Assembly (NCBI GenBank): GCA_035222895.1
Contig: JAVYIG010002211.1
Span: 1 to 64,000 of the forward strand
Source of the DNA: Strongylocentrotus droebachiensis
Lineage: Eukaryota > Echinodermata > Echinoidea > Camarodonta > Strongylocentrotidae
Reading direction: 5' to 3'
DNA: 64,000 nt
This document shows, one piece after another, positions 34,301-47,086 of the stretch (its first letter is position 1; the number at the start of each line of letters is the position of its first letter). The notes beneath the pieces are model-generated. The model saw only the letters and a list, made by a program, of their open reading frames with translations. It was not told where the DNA came from and ran no database searches. The translations under genes and the position numbers were made by a program.

Positions 34301-37300
34301 TTGGTTTCTAAAATTGCTCTATGGCAGAGGCATCACTTTTGAATGTGCGCAGTCGAAGTAAGGGTAAACAACAAAAAAACCTTGCCAATTAAGTGTTGTG
34401 TATGTTACAGTTACAAATAGTTTAATTTCTCTTCAGTTATTTTGATAAATACCGGTACAGAGAAATTTGTCATGTGTGTCCCTGGTATTTACTTACTGAA
34501 ATATGTTTGATGACTTGATTTTGCTGAAAACTGATAAATTTGTTTTAAAAAGTCTGAAGGTCATGTTAGTTGAACTGTAAAGCCCACATTTAAACAATCC
34601 TATACCTTTAAAAAACAGAATGGAAGAAAAACATAATATTTGTTTGCCTTCTTAGAATTAATGCTATTTTGTATGTATTCTTTCTTTCTTTCTTTCTTTT
34701 AGACCAACAATGCCCAGTTGCAGGCTCAACTGGAGGACCTATCCCAGAAAAACCTTCAATATAAGGTAACAAAGCTGTAGCCATCTGTCATTGATCTACA
34801 GAGACGTAAATCGATTGATGAGACAAAAGACAGCTTATGCGTTTAACATCTTGCAGGCATTGCATACATGTACCTAAAAATTATTGAAGACATTGCATAT
34901 GACGTGTACCTGTAAAATATTGAAGACATTGTATACGTGTACCTTAAAAATATTGAAGACATTGCATATGTGTACTAATACCTTAAAAATCATAGAATTT
35001 TAAGGCGTTGAAATGTCTAAGGCCTAGATAGCAATGCAGGAAAGTGATTTCATATCAAGGCCTGCAAGAATAGGGCTCTCACCTTTCTTTTCATTTGAGC
35101 TGCCACCTGGGCAACCTAGGCAATAGTTTTGGTTGCCAGTTTAGTTCATTCAAGTTCAAGTTCATTTATTCAAAACCACACAAGACATGATATAATGTTT
35201 TACATACCGGGGGTAAAAAAAGAGACTGATAATAGTACATTAATCAACATAAATCAACTTGATTACATCATTAAATAAACTGTTGGTGGTCATTTACAGT
35301 GAATTTCTCAAAATGAATGAAATTATTAATGGTGACACTTTTTTAAGGTGCTACCTGTGCATCAAAGGCAGTATGTTATGCTGCAACTGAATTATGTATG
35401 CAACTGACATTTTCACAAGCCATGCAGAATTGACCTGCTGTGCATGTAAAGGCATATATGAGTGTGTTATCTACCGGTAGTCTAATCGCAACTTGCATCT
35501 TCCCGTAGAGTGTAATTAAATTTGTGATATACATGTATATGCATGTACATGTATCTCTATAACAGGTATATCAGTTGAAGCTACTAATTTGTGCTTGTAA
35601 AGTTTTACTGTTCAAACATTATGTAAAGATGTAATTTAGTTAAGATAAGCTAACCTTTTCTTCCGTTGCAGCAACACATTGATAGTCTAAGAGGATACCC
35701 GCAAGGAAACCAGCAAGACCAACAGAATCCACAGGATCAGCAGCAACAACAACAAATATTACTTCAGCAACAGCAGCGGCAACAGCAGCAGCAGCTACAA
35801 CAACAACAACAACCACAGCAAAAACAAGGAGAAGTAGCCATTCAGCTGAATAGACAAGTACCAGGTAACAATGATATTTATGAAGAAAAAGTTCATCATA
35901 ACATAGTGTAAAACCAAAAACAAGGGCAGCATTTCACGGAACTGTCGTGATTACAATTTCGCAGACTACCCATTGAAACGCTTGTTTTAAACTCCACATG
36001 CGTTTCAGTGAGATGTAGGTGAACTTGTCCTGATATATGGGAAACTCATTTTTTTAGTGACACAGAGCAGCAATTTTGTAAACCGCATAGTAACTGTCGG
36101 CTCAAATGTTTTCAATTTGGTATCAAAAGATGAGTAGGGCTGTAGGTTTGAAGGTTTGTGTTGATGCCACAATCTATCCTCAAAGTCTCAAACATATCAC
36201 AACATGTAGGAGGGGGGTAGATTTCATAGGATAAGTTGACATAACCACTTATCTTGTCTTGCCTGTGTTGAAGGTTTCCCCCAACGTGGCCAGAGAAACC
36301 AGTTCATGCAACAACAGCAGCAGCAACAACAGCAGCAGCAACAGCAGCAACAACCGACATATAGACAACAAGAGAACAACCAGCAGCTTCTACAGCAGAG
36401 GCAGGCATTACAGAACTTGAGGCAACAGCAGCAGCAACTTGACTTGCAACATCAACAGCAACCAGGTGGCTACAACAATCAAGGCCAGGCACAGTTTGAT
36501 TCTCGGCAACAACAACAGCAACAACAGCAACAGCAGCAACCAGGGGGTGGTGGTGACCCAGGGCAGAGGATTTTTGACAAACTCAGGCAACAGGAACTTA
36601 TGAAACAACGCTACCATCAGAACGGCAATCCGGTTGAAACTGTGAGTGCTTTTTATCCCACCATTGCCATTCATTCTCTCTAGCCCTGTGAGTATATTAA
36701 TGTTTTATTCCCCTCTTTAAGAATATGAATGATTATACAATTTCTAACTTCATGAATTCTATAATTAATATTTTCTTTTTTCAACAACGTAATTATACTC
36801 TTGAGAGAAATAGAAAGAGAAGGTACTTAAAAGTAGTCGCCTGGTTTAAATTAAACCTTGCAACAACAAAATTTTAAAAATTCTTTTATGCACTACTTTA
36901 CTTATAGGCTCATCTTTTGTGTCTTTTTTATTTCTTCTACCGACTAGAACCAAGAGGACAAACAGCAGCAGAACACCTTTAAAAGAAACGAGTTCCAGCA
37001 AAATGAGCCTGATCAACAACAACAACAACAGCAGCTTCAAGACCAGGTAATATTTCACTTCCTTATTCAGGTATATTTTCAGCATTTAGTCGGGTGAAGA
37101 TAGCTCCTAGTATTACTACGTTAATAAATGAAAATAATTTATTGAAGTGCCCCAATATGATTAGTGTTGTCTCAAATTCTGCGGCATGACCTGGGGGTGT
37201 TTCACAAAGCCTTTTTTCAATGACAAATGACAAAAATCAGTGACAAATCTGCTGGTAACCAATCAGAAGCAAGGATTTCACTAGCTAACAAAAACTGCCA

Positions 37301-40300
37301 TTTGTCACTGATAACAAGTTTTGTGAAACACCCCTGTGATGAGGGCTCATGCTATAGTGTAGACGCCATGTGCAGAATGCGATGGGGGCTTTCTTTAGTG
37401 ATTTAACTTGCGATATAACTTGCTGGAAATATTTTTCGCTTGTTAAATTCCTGATCAATGAGTGATTTGTGAAATTTAGGAAATAATACCCCCTCCCCTG
37501 AAAATAACTGCTTATACAGTATACTGACATGAAGATAATATACAAACTACCTAAAATATTAGCATGTTTCCTTCAATTTCTTGATGTCTCCAGCTTGCCT
37601 GGGGCCCGTTGCATAAAACTTACCACTGATAGTAACTTTGTCATCAATACTAACTTTCATGGCAACATCTCTTAACGGCCAATCAAATCAAGGTTCCATG
37701 AAACCGAAATTGGCAAAGTTACCATCAATGCTAAGTTTATGCAAAGGGGTCCAGAGCCCGTCTTTAACTGTGATGTTTGGTTTCAATTCATGGCAATCCT
37801 GTTATAAAGATATAGAAGTTTGTAATGATTGATTTGGGGACTTGTAATCAGTCCAAATCAGTCGCAACTCTGTCAGGACCCTGGCGAGTATTTTATCCGC
37901 AGAATGCTGTGTATTGTATTATTTATTTATTTATTTTTTTATTTTTTTATTTTTTAGGGATTGGTTAATCCAATACCAGATAAAGGGAGAGGAGATATAG
38001 GATTAGAAAAGCCAGAAGGTGAAGGAGAAAATCCTAATCAAGAAAGTAGCAGTGAAAACGATCAGGTAATGCTTATTTACATTCATTTAAAAGGTAGTCA
38101 AGAATAGAAATAGACTGCCAACTGATAAAAAAAAGGTCCACCTGCACACCCCAAACAGTTATACAGGGGGAGAGACCCGAGGGTTACAGTGAGTTATTTC
38201 ACTTTCGCATCCTAGGCATAGGTGACACCAGATACTTAATAATAATAATGCTAACAATAAATGACCATTATTTAATAGGCAAATACTTTGGTCATGTTAA
38301 AAAGCACCAAAGTCTCTGATGTGTTGGAGGGAAGGGTGGAAGGAACTAGACCAAGAGGGAGACCACAGAATCAACTGGGAAGAGAATGTCAAGAACTGGA
38401 GTGGACTAAAACTGCAAGAGTGCACCAGAATGGCAGAAGATAGAGTGAAATGGAGAGATGTTGCAATCAACCTCCGAACTTAGATAGAGATAGAGATTTA
38501 ATAGGCCCTTTTTTCATTAGAATGTTTATTTTCCTTTCATGTTTCTAGGGTCAGCAAGCGGTACCAGACCCAGGTGATGAAACTGAACAAAGAGCTGTGG
38601 ATTATCAAGCTCATGAGGTATAGTATACAAATAATAAGCTGCAGTGAGGGCATTAGTAAGAATTACCCACTCAAGGTACCTTTGGAACAGTCTAACACGC
38701 CCGAGGCGATAGCCGAGGGTGTTTGGACTGTTTTGAAGGTACCGAGTGTGGGTAATTTTACTATTGCCCGAAAAAAATGACGTGTATGATTAGTTTTATT
38801 AGATTATGTATTATTTGTTTTATAAAATGATGTTTTATAACATGATTTTACTAATAACCGGTCATTATCAAAATTACGTGTTAGGCAAAATAAATGCCTG
38901 GTCACGTGTACGCTCTCAACCAATCATTTGATTAGGATCCCCGTCATCATCTTTTAATAATAGATAATAATAATGATAATAGTGCGTTGATACATTGGTG
39001 GAAAGCGCTTTATAAGCACCGTGTTTTTATGCCTCCGTTACGCAGTAGCAGGAGGCATTATGTTTTCGGGTTGTCCGTCCGTCCGTACGTCCCGTTCTCG
39101 TGATCGCGTTATCTGAAGAATCAATCGATGGATTTTTGCCAAACTTTGGTCATGTATGTACCTTGCAGAGCCGATGAACTGATTAGATTTTGAGGTCACG
39201 AGGTCAAAGGTCACAGGGCTCATTATGTATGCAAAAACAGCTCGTGATCGCGTTATCTCAAGAACCGATTGATGGATTGCTGCCAAACTTTGGTCATGTA
39301 TGTATCTTGCAGAGCTGATGAACTGATTAGATTTTGGGGTCACAAGGTCAAAGGTCAAAGGTCATGCGGCTCATTATGTATGCAAAAACAGCTCATGATC
39401 GCGTTATCTCAAGAACCGATTGGTGGATTCCTGCCAAACTTAGATCATGTATGTATCTTGCAGAGCCAATGAACTGAGTAGATTTTAGGGTCATGAGGTC
39501 AAAGATCAAAGGGTCATATTAGAAATTGCTTGTTACCACGATATTCTGAGAACCTGTTAATGGATAACAATGAAACTTGAATTTGAAAAATGATTTCTGT
39601 TTTGGTTTGTAAACTTGCTCTATGACGGAGGCATCATTTTCGACTGCGCGCAGTCGAAGTTCCATCTAGTTATTATTATAGTAATAGATGAGTTGTTTGA
39701 CACATTGTCTGGCGACACATGCCATGGGGATAATTGATCCGCATGCAATATACTAGTACACCAACTGAACTCCAAACTTCATCCCTGGACCATACACGAT
39801 GCCTAACCCCCATCGTTATGCAAATTACAACGATACAACCGTGGTAATAATATCATTGCAGGGCCCTCAGGAAGAACAGATTCATACGGATAAGGCTACC
39901 TAGGGTAAACCAAAAACTAGATGGAACTTCGACTGCGCGCAGTCGAAATGATGCCTCCGTCATAGAGCAGTTTTACAAACCAAAACAGAAGAAATTTTTC
40001 AAATTCAAGTTCAATTGTAATCCATTAACAGGTTCTCAGAATATCGTGATTACAAGCAATTTCTCATATACATATATGACCCTTTGATCTTTGACCTCAT
40101 GACCCTAACATCTACTCAGTTCATTGGCTCTGCAAGATGTCCCGAGTTAAATAGTAATCCATCTTTCAGATCTAATGAGAATGCGTTCACAAGCTATTTT
40201 TGCATACATAATGAGCCCATGACCTTTGACCTCATGACCCAAGAATCTACTCAGTTCATTGGCTCTGCAAGATACATACATGATCTAAGTTTGGCAGGAA

Positions 40301-43300
40301 TCCATCAATCTGTTCTAATGATAATGCGATCACAAGCTATTTTTGCATATATAATGAGCCGCATGACCTTTGACCTTGACCTCATAACCCCAAAATCTAA
40401 TCAGTTCATCAGCTCTGCAAGTAACATACATGACCTAAGTTTGGCAGGAATCCATCAATCGGTTCTTGAGATAACGCGATCACGAGCTGTTTTTGCATAC
40501 ATAATGAGCCGTGACCTTTGACCTTTGACCTCATGACCCCAAAATCTAATCAGTTCATCGGCTCTGCAAGATACATACATGACCAAAGTTTGGCAGGAAT
40601 CTATCAATCAGTTCTTCAGATAACGCGATCACGAGCAGTTTTTGCATACATAATGAGCCCTGTGACCTTTGACCTTTGACCTCGTGACCCCAAAATCTAA
40701 TCAGTTCATCGGCTCTGCAAGATACATACATGACCAAAGTTTGGCAGGAATCCATCAATCGGTTATTCAGATAACGCGATCACGAGAACGGGACGTACGG
40801 ACGGACGTACGTACGGACGGACAGACGGACGGACGGACAACCCGAAAACATAATGCCTCCGGCTACTTCGTAACGGAGGCATAAAAAGCAAAAAAAACAA
40901 ATTATCGGGGTTAGTACACATGGCCTGCATAGACTTTATTAGCACAGGTAATGTCCTAATCAAATGACACATCTTTATCGTTCCCCCATTCTGTAACCAT
41001 AGCAACAAGAGAAGGAGCTGAATAATGAAGGCAATGAATCAAATGATGAGAATGTATAGATCTTATTAGCACAGGTAATATTGTAATCGAATGACACATC
41101 TTTTTTACCCATTTTGTAACCATAGGAACAAGAGAAGGAGCTGAATAATGAAGGTGATGAGTCGGATGATGAGAATGCAGCAAATGTGCAATACCAGAAA
41201 GCGCTCCAAGAGAGGAGGCAACAAAATCAACAGCAACAAAACCAGCTACAACAGCAACGTCTCAAGGTAACAACAATACATGCTCAGGCAACATTCATTC
41301 AGTGTCCTCATCGAATGTAAAATGTACTTTAAAGGTACTAGGTCCCATTTGCAGGCCCAACAAATGAAAAGGTTAAATTCCAACTTCAATTGAAAGATAA
41401 ATACTAATTTAGAACTTCCCTCAAAACGAAAGGGCTTGAAAATGTCTTTAAGTAGGAAAATAATGACCATTAGTTGTTGAATGACTTCAACAGTCACCTA
41501 AGTAATAGTCTGATTTTCAGACCCTTTTACTGAATGGTTGCACGTTTTGTGCTGCACAAAGATACAATCAGTTTGTTTTTTTGCCATTACAAGAAGTGAG
41601 TTATTGATGAAGACAAATGCTCAAGTACCTGTTACAGCCCATTTTATTTAAATTAATACCAAAGAAAAAAATATGTCAGTCAGTCACTTTATAGAGTCTG
41701 ACAATAATGTCTACTTGTCTAGAAAGTAAACAGCTTTCCTTGCATAATTTGAATACTTGGACACAGCTAGTGTTTAAATTTCACAGGTAGGACATAATAT
41801 CCATAATTCCTGCAAAGTTCTACAGAATTTGATGTTGGCTGCAAAGGGGACATAGTATCTTTAACAGAAGGAAAAGGTTGACATAGTTTCTTTATGACAC
41901 AGCAAACCATATTCTAGGAACAAGTTGTTCAGTTTTAGCAAACTACATTTTATCGTGAGGATGGAGCAGTTTTTTTTTAAGTTTCATGTCAAGCAAAGCT
42001 GCAAGTTTTGGGGCCTGGCTTTTTATCATGCATTTTAAAGAAATAGTGCATTCGATAGGCTAATATACTTATAAGTGTTGTTCAATTCAATTCAATTCAA
42101 ATGAGGTTTTATTCAAGACTCGTCGAAAAGTCCAAAGACTGAAAATGCAAGTTTACATCAAATATACAATCATATAAAAAAGCAGTTATTGAACACTGAG
42201 TTGAGATCAGGAGAGTTTAAACTAGTTTAAACTCGACATGTTAACTGAAGACAAATCAGAGTGTTTTTTTTTCTTTCATAAGTGCAGAAATAACTTATTT
42301 AGTTGCTTTCTTTAAAAGCTTATCAAAGCTACTACATGTACACGCACCTTGGAAACTTGATCTAGCCTTAACACGAAAATGATAATTATAATTCTATAAT
42401 TGCCTTTTCCTCTTGAACACCAGGGTCGAGTTCAACCAGTGGGCGACAGAGAGCAGCTTCGAGGACCAGATGGATTTCTACGAGGACAGAGACAAGGGTT
42501 CGTATATTGCTGAAAATCTTTGAGCTAGTACAATTGTTGTGTGTTGGTGTAAATTTAATAGTGTACAGACACTCTGACAAAAAGTTAAAGTTAAGACATT
42601 AATTTAGCTTTTTCACTCTCCATCCGGTTGTTAACTGGAACTTGGTGGGAAGGAATTCCTTGAATGCTGTTACCACTGAAATTGGTCGTCTAGCTAAAAC
42701 GGTAAAATTGGAGTGCTTTGACCACCTTTAATGATTTATATGAGCACTACTATAAAACACTATCCTTTAGTGTTATTATTAACATTATTATGTTGGGCCA
42801 CCATCATGACATGCAAGCAAAGTTAGTAGTAGTGGTGGTTATTTTACCTGACTGCTAAGAAAGCATAAATGCTTGTTTGTAAGCAGCCAGAGGACCAACG
42901 ACTTTAGGTCCTTTCCAAGAGACCTGGTAGTGAGGATTAATGCCTTACCAAAGGGCACTAGCACATCGCCTTGATTTTGAACCCAGGTAGCCGGATTACG
43001 AGATCACTGCTCTACCAACTGAGCTATCACGCCTCTTTGATATGGCAATTCTAGCCTCAGCAGCGCATCCTACCACTGCCACCAGTCCGCTGCAGAGACC
43101 AGGGGGGTGTTTCACAAAACTTGTCATCAGTGACAAATGACAGTTGTTGTTATAAGCTACTGAAATTCTTGCTTCTGATTGGTTATCTGCAGATTTGTCA
43201 CTGGTTTTGTCATTTGTCATTGATAAAAGGCTTTGTGAAACACCCTCCAGGATAACCCAATCAAATTGGAGTGTTTTGAGCACCTTAAATGATTGATATG

Positions 43301-46300
43301 AGCACTATAAAACTATCCTATTGTATTATTATTATTATTATTATTATGTTTTGTTGTATTCCATGTAGAAATAATGACGACGAGAGAGGAGCTGGAGGTG
43401 ATCAGTTCCAGCCTCTTCAGCCTCAGCAGCGCTTGCCACCCTTCCCTCGCAGAGACCAGGATAACCCAGCGGAGCAGATGCAGAGAGCTCAGGAACAGCA
43501 GGAAATGAGAAGAATCAACCAGAAATTAGAAGAAGAGGAGAAAGGAGAAGGATTGGAAATGGAAAGAAGGTAGGATTTGAAAAGTACCTTGACCTCCTCA
43601 AGTTATTGACTTAAATAATGACTGTGACCTTTGACATCTGCTTTACCTTCACTTGAGCTCAGGAACAACAGGAGATGAGAAGAATCAACCAAAAAGTAGA
43701 AGAAGAATTAGAAATTAGAATTAGAATGTAAAGAAGGTAGGATTTGAAAAGTACCTCCCTGACCTCCTCAAGTGAAGGTTGAGCAGATGTCGAAGGTCAC
43801 AGTCATAAAAATTAGAAGAGGAGAAAGCAGAAGGATTAGAGATGGAAAGAAGGTACGATTTGAAAAGTACCCTGACCTCCTCAAGTAAAGGTAAAGCAGA
43901 TGTCAAAGGTCACACTCATAACAATTAGAAGAAGAAGAGGAGAAGGATTAGAGATGGAAAGAAGGTAGGATTTGAAAAGTACCTCAACCTTCTCAAGTGA
44001 AGGTAAAGCAGATGTCAAAGGTCACACTCATAACAATTAGAAGAAGAAGAGGAGAAGGATTAGAGATGGAAAGAAGGTAGGATTTGAAAAGTACCTCAAC
44101 CTTCTCAAGTGAAGGTAAAGCAGATGTCAAAGGTCACAGTCATTATTGAAATGAATATGGTTGGAAACATTTTGGAGACAGTCGCAATCATCTAGTTTTA
44201 TCAATATAACAATGTGGACGAATGGATAGCTTTTTAATAAATTGTACTATATGGTATATTTTCCTTAAGTCAATGTATGTATACATTATTACCCTTTTGT
44301 TCATATTACAAATATAGGTGAATACAGTCAAACATGTCTATAGCGACCGCCCAAGGAAAACAAAAAAAGTGGTCTTTGTAGACAGGTGGTCTTCATAGAC
44401 AGGTTCCTTTAGTACATGTTCAATGAGAAACCATTTTCAAAGAAAACAAAGAGTGCGGCCTTTGTAAACAGGTGGTTTTTGTAGACAGGTGGCCGCTAAA
44501 GCAGGTTTGACTGTATACAGTTTATTTTCCCTATGTTAATGTATGAATACATTATTTTCCCTTTGGTTCATATTACAAATATAGGTGAATAAATGATTTT
44601 GAATATACTGTACTCTATCGTGTTGAATGTATTGTATTATTATCTATATAAGGCTTCCAATATGACAATTTTGGACTCGTCTCCGACTCGTTCAATATTG
44701 TCATAGCTCGAGCAATATTTTCTTGTATCACACTCAAGGCCATCCAACATTATATAATTATCCTTGTGGTACAGATTGGATAGAAACGCACAAGCAGAAG
44801 AGATTGAGGGAAGGAGGTTACGACAGGAGCAAGTAGCAGAGGAGGCGGAGCTTAGAAGGATCAATCAAGCAGCCGATGGAGACCTTAACAGGGAGAGGAT
44901 AGAAGAACCAGAAGAGGAGGAGGAGAAAGGCCAGTTGGAGAGAGACGAGGAGATGGGAGGAGCAAATCAGTTTGCTCAAGCACACGGTACATGATGAGAG
45001 ATAGATAGATATAGTGAGAGAGAGAGTTACATAGATGCAGGGGGAGAGAGAGAGTGACAGAGAGAGAAAGAGTCTGTTTAAGTTATTTATGCTCCATGTA
45101 AATTTGATTTCTTTTTCAAGAATGAAAAGTGAACCGGTTGGATTAGGGCCATCTTTGAATACTTTTAGATGTAAGCTTTAATATCTAACATTCTCAAGAA
45201 ACATAAATTGGGACAAATCAATTTTTCACAAACTTAAACAAATTCTAAACTTGGTAAGGGTATGAATAATTAAGTTGTTAACTGTATACATAAGAAACTA
45301 AAATAAAACAGTAAGATTTTCAAATGAATACTGTTTGGAACATGCATCTATTACATTGTTTGTTCTCTTTTTCTCCTCACAGACGGAGGAATGTTTATAG
45401 GCAACGATCCCGAAAGACAAATCCAAGAACAAGAGAGAAAACATAAAAAAGAACAGGTGAGTATTCTTCATTTCTAACACTTGATAATACATAAAACCTA
45501 TCTTTCGTCAATTGAACTGGCTACCCATCAGGTCCCGGATTCAATACAAACTACTTTTTCTCACCTTCAAATGCATCCACTGTCTGGCTCCTCCCTAGCT
45601 ATCTGAACGTATAACTATCAGGCAACCATCCCGCTACTCCCTTCGCTCGTCTCAAGGCATCACTCTGAACCATCCATCTCCCAAGATGCTACCCACACTT
45701 GGTGACAGAGCTTCCACAACTGCTGCTCCCGAATCGTGGAATAACCTACCCACATCTCTCCGTTACCAATGATCTGTCAATACCTTCTAAAAACTCACCA
45801 CTTTTGTTAAAAATATAACTGTAAGGCGCATTTCAAAATGCACTATATAAATACTTTATTATTATTATTAAACAATATTTCCAAAAAAAATATTTTACTA
45901 AAGTGAGATGATGCAAATGTACATGTATATATTCAGATCCACTTGTTGGCTGCATGTATAGAATTCATATAGGAGCAATTGTGGTCTATGTCCTTTGGCG
46001 AGCCGACATTGATCTACATTTGCCACACTCCACCCAGGTGAAATAAATGGGTACCTGGTAGGAATTTATTCCTTGAAAACGCAGTGCGCGTAACAGCTGC
46101 ACTGCTAAAGCCAGGGTAATTATGCTGCATTATTGTAGAGCGCTTAGAGACTTCTGACAAAGTAAGTGTTAGGCGCTATATAAGCACTGTAATTATTATT
46201 TATGTACCTTCAAAAAGACACCATGATTATGAAGTCATCTGCGTCATGCACATTTTTTATTGCATGTACACTACAGAAAGAGGCTTATGAATTTGTACCA

Positions 46301-47043
46301 AGACGGAATTAAAGCGACCCGTAAAGATTGACATCATCTTTTTTTATTATAAATCATCTTTCTTTGTTGTATTAGCATTGTACTTGAGCTTTTGTATGCA
46401 TGCAGTATTTTTTAAATGAATACTACATGCACTATGAACATGACGGACAAAGAAAGCGGACAAAATATACAGTTCCTCATTCTACCCTCAACAATTGCTA
46501 TGGTAGACAAAGGAACATCCCTTCACTGCTATTGTGTAAACATCTGTAGAACAGGTGTCACATGCATATTCACCTGTTCTACACATTTTTACATAATTAA
46601 TAGCAATTGTTGAGGGTAGAATGAGGAACTTTTGTCCGCTTTCTTTATCTGTCATGTTCATAGTGATGACTTCATATACAATATTTATTATAATACAGGT
46701 TCTAGAATCCTGCGGGCAGTTGCATTATCACTGTTGGCACCAACTAAACTTTATGCACTAGCCCTGCCCTATACACTTGCAACAGTGCATTATTTGTTTA
46801 TTAACATTCTACTATTCTCTTTTATACAACACCTACGTGGATCCTTGTCATTTGATTGGATGATTGTTGGTCACATGATATTCAATAGATGGTATATTGC
46901 ACGGTCGTGCATTTTTGGTTATATGCGCCATGCATTTTTGGTTATATGCGCCATGCACAGACCTGCCAACCAGTACGATTTAGTCGTATTTAGTACGATT
47001 TTTAGAAGCAAATACGACAGTACGATTTTCTTTAATAAAATAC

Positions 47044-47086
<43 letters not shown>

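Noticed and set aside
39038..40884. Frames reading MTFDLVTPKSNQFIGSARYI repeatedly
   Set aside because: They lie in the repeated units of Helentron-like elements; the recurring peptide reflects the 140-bp DNA repeat, with stops between units and no start or domain.
39917..40887. Regularly spaced repeats resembling a CRISPR array
   Set aside because: Units are about 140 bp with no short repeat-spacer alternation, in a eukaryotic intron.
46632..47084. 150-codon frame with hydrophobic segments ending in poly-Phe
   Set aside because: It runs from a MITE end through unique sequence into the T run of another transposon; no recognisable domain.
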